This document shows, one piece after another, positions 42,316 through 49,221 of a stretch of 49,221 nt of DNA. The translations under genes and the position numbers were made by a program. This DNA is from a virus, in IMG/VR virus record IMGVR_UViG_3300000227_000003, positions 1 through 49,221 of that record, one strand, 5' to 3'. The stretch's first letter is position 1; each line of letters opens with the position of its first letter. Under the pieces are notes generated by a model, which had not been told where the DNA came from, made no database searches, and was given only the letters and a program-made list of their open reading frames with translations.

Positions 42316-43788
42316 ATGAATATCAAAAGAATTGAAAATGCAGTTAATATTATTAATTATGCAATTAGTAATAATATTTCAGTATCAGAAGCATCAGTTA
42401 AATTTGGTTATTATAAAACATATGTGAAAAATATTAAATTAGAAATTTTTGATTTATATAATAAAGATTTAATTGATTATGAAATATTTGCTTTATTTAA
42501 TAATACATATGAAAAATATTTAAACAATAAAAAATTTATAAATATTAATAATGATAGTATAAAAAACAAAATAAAAAATAAAAATTTACAGGATGATGGT
42601 ACATATGAATCAACATTAATAGATTCAAATAATAATATAATAATATCACAAATAACACAAATTGATAATAATTCGTCTTCTAATAGTAATTCAATAAAAC
42701 ACATAAAAACATTAGATGAGTTGTTAGAAGCAGCAAATATTGATTTAAATGTTTGGAAAGTTGATTCATATACAATTAATAAGTGGGATGTTACTAGTTG
42801 GAAAAATAACAAACCTGAAACAATTCAAAATTGGCAAGTAAAAGCAAAATTAATAAAAGACATTAAAGTTTTTAGAGAAGAACAAATTGGTGATATTTTT
42901 ATTAATATGATTAAGGATTACACACCACCTGTATATGTACCATCAAAAAATAAAAGTAACAGTAATTTAAATGATGAAAACAATTTATTGGAAATATCAA
43001 TATTTGATTTGCATTTGGGTAAATTAGCATGGGCTGGTGAAACTTTTGAAAATTATGATATCAAAATTGCTAGAAAAAGATTTTTATCATCAATTGAGAC
43101 CTTAATGAATAGAGCAATTGGTTTTAATATAAACAGAATTTTATTTCCAATTGGTAGTGATTTTTTTAATAGTGATACTATATATAATACAACCACTAAA
43201 GGAACACAACAAGATGAAGATTCACGTTGGCAAAAAACATTTGATGTGGGATGTAGATTGATTATTGATGGTATTAATTTGTTAAAAAATTTGGAAGTAC
43301 CAATTGATGTTATAACAATACCCGGAAACCATGATTTTGAAAGGAATTATTATTTAGGTAAGTTTATCAGTGCTTGGTATAATAGTGACCCACAAGTAAA
43401 TATAAATACACATGCATCACCCAGAAAATACTATAGATTTGGCCAAATTTTATTAGGATTAACACATGGTAGTGAAGAAAAAGAAGATAGTTTACCGCTT
43501 TTAATGGCTACTGATATTCAATCAAAACCAATGTGGAGTGAAACCAAATTTCATGAATGGCATTTAGGTCATATACATCGTAAAAAAAATGTTAATTATA
43601 ATATAAAAACAAAAACATTGAGTGAAGAATTAGGTGTTACAATCAGATATTTATCTAGTTTAACTGGAACTGAAGAATGGCATCATAAAAAAGGATTTGT
43701 TGGTAATATTAAAGCAGCGGATGCGTTTATATGGAATAGCGAAAATGGTCTTATTGCACATCTAAATTCAAACATAAAAATCGAATAA
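42316..43788 (+). CDS. Calcineurin-like metallophosphoesterase with N-terminal helical domain
   Basis: 490 residues. From about 225 the metallophosphoesterase motifs appear in order: FDLHLGK (DxH), PIGSDFFNSD (GD), PGNHDFER (GNHD, about 337), THGSEE (H) and LGHIHRK (GHxH). The N-terminal 70 residues (SVSEASVKFGYYKTYVKNI) look like a helix-turn-helix, followed by a polar linker and a W-rich stretch (VWKVDSYTINKWDVTSW). Phosphoesterases of this type in phages include DNA exonucleases and protein phosphatases; the substrate is not evident. The gene is followed after 2 bases by 43791. Confidence 0.8.
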   Translation: MNIKRIENAVNIINYAISNNISVSEASVKFGYYKTYVKNIKLEIFDLYNKDLIDYEIFALFNNTYEKYLNNKKFININNDSIKNKIKNKNLQDDGTYESTLIDSNNNIIISQITQIDNNSSSNSNSIKHIKTLDELLEAANIDLNVWKVDSYTINKWDVTSWKNNKPETIQNWQVKAKLIKDIKVFREEQIGDIFINMIKDYTPPVYVPSKNKSNSNLNDENNLLEISIFDLHLGKLAWAGETFENYDIKIARKRFLSSIETLMNRAIGFNINRILFPIGSDFFNSDTIYNTTTKGTQQDEDSRWQKTFDVGCRLIIDGINLLKNLEVPIDVITIPGNHDFERNYYLGKFISAWYNSDPQVNINTHASPRKYYRFGQILLGLTHGSEEKEDSLPLLMATDIQSKPMWSETKFHEWHLGHIHRKKNVNYNIKTKTLSEELGVTIRYLSSLTGTEEWHHKKGFVGNIKAADAFIWNSENGLIAHLNSNIKIE

Positions 43789-43790
43789 TT

Positions 43791-44282
43791 ATGGCAAAAA
43801 ATCCATTAAAATTAGCAAAAAATAATTCAACAACGGGTACTTCGAAAAATAAATCAACTGAAAAAAATTACTTGGAAAAGAAGGCACAAGAAAAAGTTGA
43901 TGAAGTATTAAGAGAAATTGATAGTATTACTGAAAAAAAAACAGAATCGTATGTTAATAACAGTAATAAAATTTCAGAAAATAAAATTTCGGAAAATAAA
44001 ATTGATGGCATAGAATGGTTACAGGAACAAATTGAATTGCTATCTAATGAGAACGAACAATTAAAAAATCAAATAGATATTTTGATTAATAAACAAAATT
44101 TACCATTGTTGAATAATAGTATTGATGATAGTTCATTACTTAAAGAAAATATTATAAAATTATTTAATGAATTACAATCACATCATTTAAGATTGGGTGA
44201 AAATTTTATAATATATCCTATTGGATTTATGAAAAGATTAATTAAATTTTTCCCATTTCTTGAAGAATATAGAAAATTTTGA
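43791..44282 (+). CDS. Hypothetical coiled-coil protein
   Basis: 163 residues. A basic, serine/threonine-rich N-terminus is followed by a helix, a short internal repeat (NKISENKISENKI, in DNA two copies of a 15-base unit) and a leucine-zipper-like coiled coil (IELLSNENEQLKNQIDILI). The C-terminal part LGENFIIYPIGFMKRLIKFF, then PFLEEYRKF, is compact and hydrophobic. Tight linkage to the phosphoesterase suggests a partner protein. I cannot name a family. Confidence 0.55.
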   Translation: MAKNPLKLAKNNSTTGTSKNKSTEKNYLEKKAQEKVDEVLREIDSITEKKTESYVNNSNKISENKISENKIDGIEWLQEQIELLSNENEQLKNQIDILINKQNLPLLNNSIDDSSLLKENIIKLFNELQSHHLRLGENFIIYPIGFMKRLIKFFPFLEEYRKF

Positions 44283-44291
44283 TTATTTTTG
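44260..44291 (+). promoter_or_regulatory. Bacteroidota-type promoter for primase/sigma operon
   Basis: TTG at 44260-44262, 21-base spacer, TATTTTTG at 44284-44291, 28 bases before the ATG at 44320. It overlaps the end of the previous gene. Confidence 0.6.
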
Positions 44292-44319
44292 TTTTTTTGA
44301 AAACTAAAATTGTTGTAAT

Positions 44320-45372
44320 ATGTCTATAATACGTGGATTAGAATATCATTCAATTATAAAAAATATATTTGGAGATGTTAAAGGATTACAACAATCAGAG
44401 CAATTACAAGTTTGTTGTCCACGTTGCCAAGAAAGAGAAGGTCTTTCACATCCTGATGGTAAATATAATTTAGAAATTAATACAGCAAAACGAGTTTTTA
44501 AATGTTGGAAATGTGATGAACCACAATTTAGTGGTTCGTTAGGTAGATTAATTAAATTATATGGTAGTAAATTTGATTATGAATTATATAAATCATTTGG
44601 TGGTAACAGTGATTATGTTAAATATGATAATAATGATGATAATGAACAAGTAATTGTTAATTTACCGTCTGAAATGATATTATTTTCAGATTTAGATATA
44701 TATAATTCAGAACATTTAGAAGCATATAATTATTTAGTTTTGGATAGAAAAATTGATAGAGAAATAATATTTAAATATAATTTAGGTTTTTGTTTAAACG
44801 GTGCTTATGCTAAAAGAATTATAATACCATCATATGATATTAATGGTAATTTAAATTATTTTGTTGGCAGAAGTTATAATCCTAATGAGAAAAAAATGAA
44901 ATATAAGAATCCACCAATTAATAAAAACAATATTATTTTTAATGAGGGATTGGTGAATTGGGATTCTACAGTATATTTGGTTGAAGGTGTTTTTGATATG
45001 TTAAGTTTTCCAGTAAATACAATACCTTTATTGGGAAAAACAATATCAAATGTGTTATTTAATAAATTAAAGGAAATTAAACCATATTTAGTTATTTTAT
45101 TAGACCTAGATGCTTATAAAAGAGCAATTGAAATTTATTATTTATTGAATGCTATTTATGTGGGTTGTGAAGATAAAGTAAGAATTGTCAAATTACCAAC
45201 AAATGATGATATTGATAAATTAAGAGAAAAATATGGTTATGATGAGATAATTAATGTAATATATAATGCAAGAGGTATAACAACGGAAGATTACTTTATT
45301 AGTAAAATAAATAATCCATATGATAGAAGAAAACGATATTCAGACAATTCAAGATATTTTGAATGGAAATAA
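44320..45372 (+). CDS. DNA primase (zinc-binding plus TOPRIM)
   Basis: 350 residues. An N-terminal zinc ribbon is seen as CCPRCQE (about 32-37) and FKCWKCDE (about 61-66). The TOPRIM domain shows VYLVEGVFDMLSF (catalytic Glu) and VILLDLDAY (DxD). The size matches T4 gp61-type primases. It would make RNA primers for lagging-strand synthesis with the replicative helicase, which is not in this window. The last 53 bases overlap the sigma gene in another frame, so the two are coupled. Confidence 0.85.
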   Translation: MSIIRGLEYHSIIKNIFGDVKGLQQSEQLQVCCPRCQEREGLSHPDGKYNLEINTAKRVFKCWKCDEPQFSGSLGRLIKLYGSKFDYELYKSFGGNSDYVKYDNNDDNEQVIVNLPSEMILFSDLDIYNSEHLEAYNYLVLDRKIDREIIFKYNLGFCLNGAYAKRIIIPSYDINGNLNYFVGRSYNPNEKKMKYKNPPINKNNIIFNEGLVNWDSTVYLVEGVFDMLSFPVNTIPLLGKTISNVLFNKLKEIKPYLVILLDLDAYKRAIEIYYLLNAIYVGCEDKVRIVKLPTNDDIDKLREKYGYDEIINVIYNARGITTEDYFISKINNPYDRRKRYSDNSRYFEWK

Positions 45373-45907
45373 AATCGCAGAAAATAAATTATATAACAAA
45401 TATTATAATATTGTTAAAAATTATATAAAAATTAACTATCCATCTAATATTAATATTGATGATGATGTCTCTGAAATAATGATTAAAATATTCACAAATT
45501 TAAATAAATTTGATAAAAATAAATCAAAATTTATATCTTGGGTATATAAAATAGCAAAAAATCACATGATTGATAAGTGGCGATTAGCATCATTATCACC
45601 AGTTAAAACTATTACTATTGATAATAGTAATTCATATTTTAGTTGTTATTATGATTGTAATAATTCAACAATTAGCAATTATGATTATAATATAACAAGA
45701 ATTGATTGTAGTGTTGATAAAATTTTGTATTATATTAGTACTCAATTAACATCAGTAGATTATGAAATGTTTTATATGAAATATGTTGATGGTTGTAGTT
45801 ATAATGAAATTGCTTGCCAATATCAATTAACAAGTAGTACTGTTAGTAATAAAATTAATTATATGAAAACAAAATTAAAAAAATCGATGCTGTGCTGTTA
45901 TATATAA
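45320..45907 (+). CDS. Sigma-70-family (ECF-like) RNA polymerase sigma factor
   Basis: 195 residues. Region 2 is DDDVSEIMIKIFTNLNKF, then FISWVYKIAKNHMIDKWR, with the -10-binding and core-binding features of sigma-70 proteins. Region 4 is LTSVDYEMFYMKYVDGCSYNEIA, split by its turn, with a helix-turn-helix ending in SSTVSNKINYMKTKLKK. Only regions 2 and 4 are present, as in ECF factors and T4 gp55-like late sigmas. It overlaps the primase gene by 53 bases. It is a candidate reader of the AGTATTTATA motif, which is inference. A bidirectional terminator follows. Confidence 0.8.
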   Translation: MIEENDIQTIQDILNGNKIAENKLYNKYYNIVKNYIKINYPSNINIDDDVSEIMIKIFTNLNKFDKNKSKFISWVYKIAKNHMIDKWRLASLSPVKTITIDNSNSYFSCYYDCNNSTISNYDYNITRIDCSVDKILYYISTQLTSVDYEMFYMKYVDGCSYNEIACQYQLTSSTVSNKINYMKTKLKKSMLCCYI

Positions 45908-45915
45908 AAAAAATT

Positions 45916-45942
45916 GGGAGTGTTTATTAAACACTCCTTTTA
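45916..45942. terminator. Bidirectional terminator between convergent genes
   Basis: Bases 45917-45925 (GGAGTGTTT) pair perfectly with 45929-45937 (AAACACTCC) around a 3-base loop. T follows on the plus strand and an A run precedes it, giving a T run on the minus strand. It serves both the sigma gene and the Hsp20 gene. Confidence 0.85.
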
Positions 45943-45945
45943 TTA

Positions 45946-46347
45946 TTATTCTATTTTTATTATTTTTTTGGTGTTTTCTAATTTTGGTATTTTTATTGAT
46001 AATATACCATCTTCCATGGATGCTGAAATATCATCAACATTAATATTTTTTGGTAATTTTATTTTTTTTTGATATTTACCATAATAAATTTCATTTAATA
46101 TGTAATTCAAATCTTTATTTATTTTTCTTTCGGCACTAACTATTAATGTATTATTTTCAACATTAATATTAATATCATCTTTTTTAATACCAGTCATTTG
46201 TAGATGAACTTCAAAATCATTATCATTTTCAATCACATCGATTAATGGTATATTATAATCATAATATTTTACATTATTTGAAATAAAATCATCAAAGATT
46301 TTTTCAAATAAATTTACCGGTTGATAATTATATTTTACTAGTGTCAT
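45946..46347 (-). CDS. hsp20: Small heat-shock protein (Hsp20/alpha-crystallin)
   Basis: 133 residues. The alpha-crystallin domain covers about 35-125: PLIDVIENDNDFEVHLQMTG, KKDDININVENNTLIVSAER, YGKYQKKIKLPKNIN and MEDGILSIKIPK, the last being the conserved GIL.I.IPK. The short N-terminus LFEKIFDDFI is typical. It holds unfolded proteins in a refoldable state. Hsp20 genes are common in T4-like and cyanophage-like genomes. It is alone on the minus strand, with its own promoter-like sequence. Confidence 0.9.
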   Translation of the reverse strand: MTLVKYNYQPVNLFEKIFDDFISNNVKYYDYNIPLIDVIENDNDFEVHLQMTGIKKDDININVENNTLIVSAERKINKDLNYILNEIYYGKYQKKIKLPKNINVDDISASMEDGILSIKIPKLENTKKIIKIE

Positions 46348-46366
46348 AATTGTGAATTTTTTTTTA

Positions 46367-46397
46367 TAAAGTTATTTTTTATTCAATGAAATAACAA
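46367..46397 (-). promoter_or_regulatory. Possible Bacteroidota-type promoter for hsp20
   Basis: On the minus strand TTG (46397-46395), a 20-base spacer and TAACTTTA (46374-46367), one base off TAnnTTTG. The box ends 19 bases before the ATG at 46347, the same distance as in the helicase promoter. Confidence 0.45.
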
Positions 46398-46526
46398 TTA
46401 ACATACCAATATAATATTATTGACAAAATAACATATTATATAGAGAATAATGTGCTAAATTGTCAGAAATTAAATTTATTATTTCATATTATTAATATTA
46501 AATTTAATATATTGAGAAAAAAATGT

Positions 46527-46557
46527 TGGCGTGTAATGAAAATATATATACATTTGT
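46527..46557 (+). promoter_or_regulatory. Bacteroidota-type promoter for the SbcDC fusion
   Basis: TTG at 46527-46529, 20-base spacer, TACATTTG at 46550-46557, 23 bases before the ATG at 46581. The rest of the 233-base gap 46348-46580 holds no gene. Confidence 0.65.
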
Positions 46558-46580
46558 GTGCAATTAAAAATTAAATTTTT

Positions 46581-49221
46581 ATGGGAGTAAAAGTGATTTG
46601 TCATTTAGCCGATATTCATATTAGAAAATCACCAATTCGTAATGAAGAATATAAAAATGTATTTGATAATTTGATTAATTCATTAAATGAAAAAAAACCA
46701 GATAGAATTGTTATTGTTGGAGATTTAGTGCATGATTATTTAGATTTACAAGGTGAACAATTAATATTAGCAACTGATTTTTTAAAATCATTAAGTAATA
46801 TTGCTCCTGTTCGTATTGTTAGAGGTAATCACGATTGTAGAGTAAAAAATATTAAACGTGTTGATACAATATATGCTATCGTAAAAACATTAAACGATAA
46901 AAATATTATTTATTACGATGCTACTAATATGTATTTAGATGATAATATTGTATGGGCAGTTTGGCATCATGGTGAACCGAAAAACAATCCATGGAAATTA
47001 AAAGGGATTAAAGAATTTATTGATAAACATAAAGATTGCGTGTTTATTGATTTATTTCATGACCCTATATATGGTTGTAAATCAACCACTGGTTTTGATA
47101 TGAATAGTAAAACATATTATAAAATAAGTGATTTTCATGGTGATATATCAATGTTTGGTGATATTCACAAAATGCAATTTATGAATAATGAAAAGAATAA
47201 AGCGTATTGTGGTTCATTAATTGCTCAAGATATTACTGAAGGTGATGATGAATTTCATGGTTATTTATTGTGGAATGTTGAAACAAAATCTGCTGAATTA
47301 ATTCCAATATATAACGAACACTCATATAAAAATATTAGAATAAGTCAATTTACAGATTTTGATGATTTGGAATTTGAAATAAAGAATCCGACAAAAAATA
47401 TGACAGTGAGATTCATATGGGGGACATTACCACAAATTAGAACTAAAGATAATGAAAGAAAATTAAAAGATTATATTATAAATAAATATTTTAATAGTGA
47501 TATTAAAATAATACATAAAAATGATTTTATTGAAAATGAAAATATTGAAATAATTGATAATGTTACATTAGAAAATATTAATGATAAAGCAGTACAACAT
47601 GAAATATTTAGAGAATATTTAACTAAAATTGGTTGTGAAGAAAAACTTATAAATGATGTAATTGCACTTGATGATGATGTTTTAAATGAAATTAATATAC
47701 AAAATACATCAGGTATTGAATGGGATATTATTAAATTTGGTGGCGTTAATTTTATGTCGTATGAACGATTAGATATTGATTGGAGAGACTTAGAGGGATT
47801 GTTTCAAATTACAGGAATGAACACTGCTGGTAAAACAACTATATTAAAATTAATATCATATGTTTTATATAATAAAACGTTAGAAACAGAAGTACGAATG
47901 AAATGGGGTGATATGCGTTATGTTAATAATAGAAATAATGCAACATTTTGCGAGGGGTATATTGTAATTTGTGCAAATAGTGAATATTATGGTATTAAAA
48001 GAAGAACCGAAATTAAAAAGAATAAATCGGGTGATGTTATAGATGTTAATACTACATTAAATTATTATATATTAAATACACCTGATGATGAGATGACAAA
48101 TAATAATACAATCAATAATTTAAGTGATGATAAAAAAAATGCAACACAAAATAAAATAACTGATATTATTGGTGATTATGATAATTTTATGCGTATTGTT
48201 ATGACAACTTCCGATACTTTAAATCGAATATTATCAAATGATATGGCAGTTTTTATTGATTCATTATTATTTGATAGTGGTTTAGATATTTTTGATAAAA
48301 AAATGGAAGGTTGGAAAGTGTTAAATAAAAGAATAAATGATAAATCAAGGATTTCATGTAATGTTGATGCAGTATTACAACAAAATAAAATAATGCAAGA
48401 TGAAATAATAAACCACACAAATGAAATTAATAATATTGAAAATGAGTTAATTCCAAATATTCAAAATAGAATATTAGTGGGTAGAAATTTCATTGAAGAA
48501 AATACAAAGAAATTATACAAAATTGATAATGATATTTATAATTTAAATATTAATGAAATAAATAATAATATTAATGAATGTAAAAAAAATATTGATGAAT
48601 TAAAGTTACGTGAATCAACATTAAAAACAAATATTACATCATTGAAAGAAACGTATGATGCTGAAAAATTAGAAATTTTATTAAAAAAGAAAGAAGAACA
48701 TAAAAATGCTGAATTTAATATTAAGTTAGAAATTAAAAATCTTGAACAAAACATTCGAAATGAAGAACATAATATTGAAATTATCAATGGTTATGTATAT
48801 AAATTAAATAGTGATAAAATAAGAATTACTAATGAAATTAAGGCAATTAAAGATAGTAAGGTTTGTAAATATTGTGGTCAAGAAATAAATAAAAAAGAAC
48901 ATATTGAACATATTAATAATACAGTAAAATTAAAAGAAGATGAAATTGCTGAAATTGATAAAATAATAGCAATAAAAAGCGGTGAAGAAATTAATAAACA
49001 TTTGTTAATAATAAATCAAAATAAAAACGATATTATTGAATTAAAAAAGAAAATTGAATTAATTACACTAGAAATGGATAGTGTGTTAAATGAAATTGGT
49101 GTTATCATAAACGATAAAAATGATGTGGAGAAACGTAAACAAATTGGAAATGAATTAAACAATATTCCAATAAAAATACAAAATGAAGAATTGAAAATTA
49201 ACATTTTTAATCAAAAAATTA
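46581..49221 (+). CDS. SbcD-SbcC (Mre11-Rad50, gp47-gp46) fusion nuclease, 3' end outside window
   Basis: An ATG at 46581 opens 880 codons without a stop to the window edge. Residues 1 to about 330 carry the SbcD/gp47 phosphoesterase motifs: LADIHIRK (D11, H13), VGDLVHD (D48), RGNHDC (N83-H84-D85), WHHGE and FGDIHKM. From about 383 an SbcC/gp46 ATPase follows: FGGVNFMSYE, then Walker A GMNTAGKTT (412-420). A coiled coil begins after about 580, with the zinc hook VCKYCGQ at 761-767 and the returning coil up to the edge. In T4 and bacteria these are two genes; here they are one frame. The complex resects DNA ends for recombination and degrades DNA. Walker B and signature motifs lie beyond the window. 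Confidence 0.88.
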   Translation, partial: MGVKVICHLADIHIRKSPIRNEEYKNVFDNLINSLNEKKPDRIVIVGDLVHDYLDLQGEQLILATDFLKSLSNIAPVRIVRGNHDCRVKNIKRVDTIYAIVKTLNDKNIIYYDATNMYLDDNIVWAVWHHGEPKNNPWKLKGIKEFIDKHKDCVFIDLFHDPIYGCKSTTGFDMNSKTYYKISDFHGDISMFGDIHKMQFMNNEKNKAYCGSLIAQDITEGDDEFHGYLLWNVETKSAELIPIYNEHSYKNIRISQFTDFDDLEFEIKNPTKNMTVRFIWGTLPQIRTKDNERKLKDYIINKYFNSDIKIIHKNDFIENENIEIIDNVTLENINDKAVQHEIFREYLTKIGCEEKLINDVIALDDDVLNEINIQNTSGIEWDIIKFGGVNFMSYERLDIDWRDLEGLFQITGMNTAGKTTILKLISYVLYNKTLETEVRMKWGDMRYVNNRNNATFCEGYIVICANSEYYGIKRRTEIKKNKSGDVIDVNTTLNYYILNTPDDEMTNNNTINNLSDDKKNATQNKITDIIGDYDNFMRIVMTTSDTLNRILSNDMAVFIDSLLFDSGLDIFDKKMEGWKVLNKRINDKSRISCNVDAVLQQNKIMQDEIINHTNEINNIENELIPNIQNRILVGRNFIEENTKKLYKIDNDIYNLNINEINNNINECKKNIDELKLRESTLKTNITSLKETYDAEKLEILLKKKEEHKNAEFNIKLEIKNLEQNIRNEEHNIEIINGYVYKLNSDKIRITNEIKAIKDSKVCKYCGQEINKKEHIEHINNTVKLKEDEIAEIDKIIAIKSGEEINKHLLIINQNKNDIIELKKKIELITLEMDSVLNEIGVIINDKNDVEKRKQIGNELNNIPIKIQNEELKINIFNQKI

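Overview
The window looks like part of the genome of a large, contractile-tailed (T4-like) phage of a Bacteroidota host. The phage call rests on a T4-type baseplate block (gp25-like and gp6-like wedge proteins plus large baseplate or tail proteins) and on phage replication genes (family B DNA polymerase, SNF2-type helicase, primase, RuvC-like resolvase, an SbcD/SbcC-type nuclease, and a small sigma factor). The host call rests on promoters of the Bacteroidota type (TTG, 20-21 bp, TAnnTTTG), on A-rich leaders that mostly lack Shine-Dalgarno sequences, and on a BACON-like domain in a tail protein. The DNA is very A+T rich, roughly three quarters by eye.

Layout. (1) 1-5578: tail-fibre or receptor-binding genes. 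They comprise the end of a leucine-rich-repeat-like protein, three large related fibre proteins, a smaller one, and a fibre gene cut off after 42 codons. (2) 5561-6735: what looks like an inserted cassette. It carries palindromic ends and a minus-strand gene with a nonsense codon and a capsid-targeting-like leader. (3) 6834-14415: a membrane protein, a BppU-like protein, then the helicase (interrupted by an intein), a small unknown gene and DNA polymerase. (4) 14449-18069: probable head-associated genes, including a Nudix protein, a triple-repeat protein and a WYL-like protein. (5) 18129-24467: a 1554-residue fusion of three kinase-like folds with a CCA-adding-type nucleotidyltransferase, followed by a 2H-phosphoesterase-like gene and two decayed genes (a possible nuclease and a HAD phosphatase). 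(6) 24498-28601: ParB-like, glycosyltransferase and unknown genes. (7) 28686-29379: a short minus-strand unit. (8) 29683-41051: the baseplate/tail block. (9) 41134-49221: an early-type block with a ribbon-helix-helix protein, RuvC-like resolvase, GIY-YIG protein, metallophosphoesterase, primase, sigma factor, a minus-strand Hsp20, and an open-ended SbcD-SbcC fusion.

Regulation. Two promoter classes can be read directly. Host-like promoters precede the helicase/polymerase operon, the phosphoesterase, the primase/sigma operon and the SbcDC gene. A different motif, AGTATTTATA or a one-base variant, lies 13-32 bases upstream of eleven other genes or operons, mostly structural, and is always oriented with the gene, including one on the minus strand. 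The simplest model is host-sigma transcription of early genes and phage-sigma transcription of late genes. The sigma-like protein at 45320 is the obvious candidate for reading the second motif, but this is inference.

Most notable points: the kinase/kinase/kinase/CCA fusion beside a decaying RNA-repair-like cluster; the single-ORF SbcD-SbcC fusion; the strand-consistent AGTATTTATA motif; a one-base change that turns the DTD motif of DNA polymerase into VTD; the cassette that interrupts a tail-fibre gene; and the giant tail protein that continues in frame past two stop codons.
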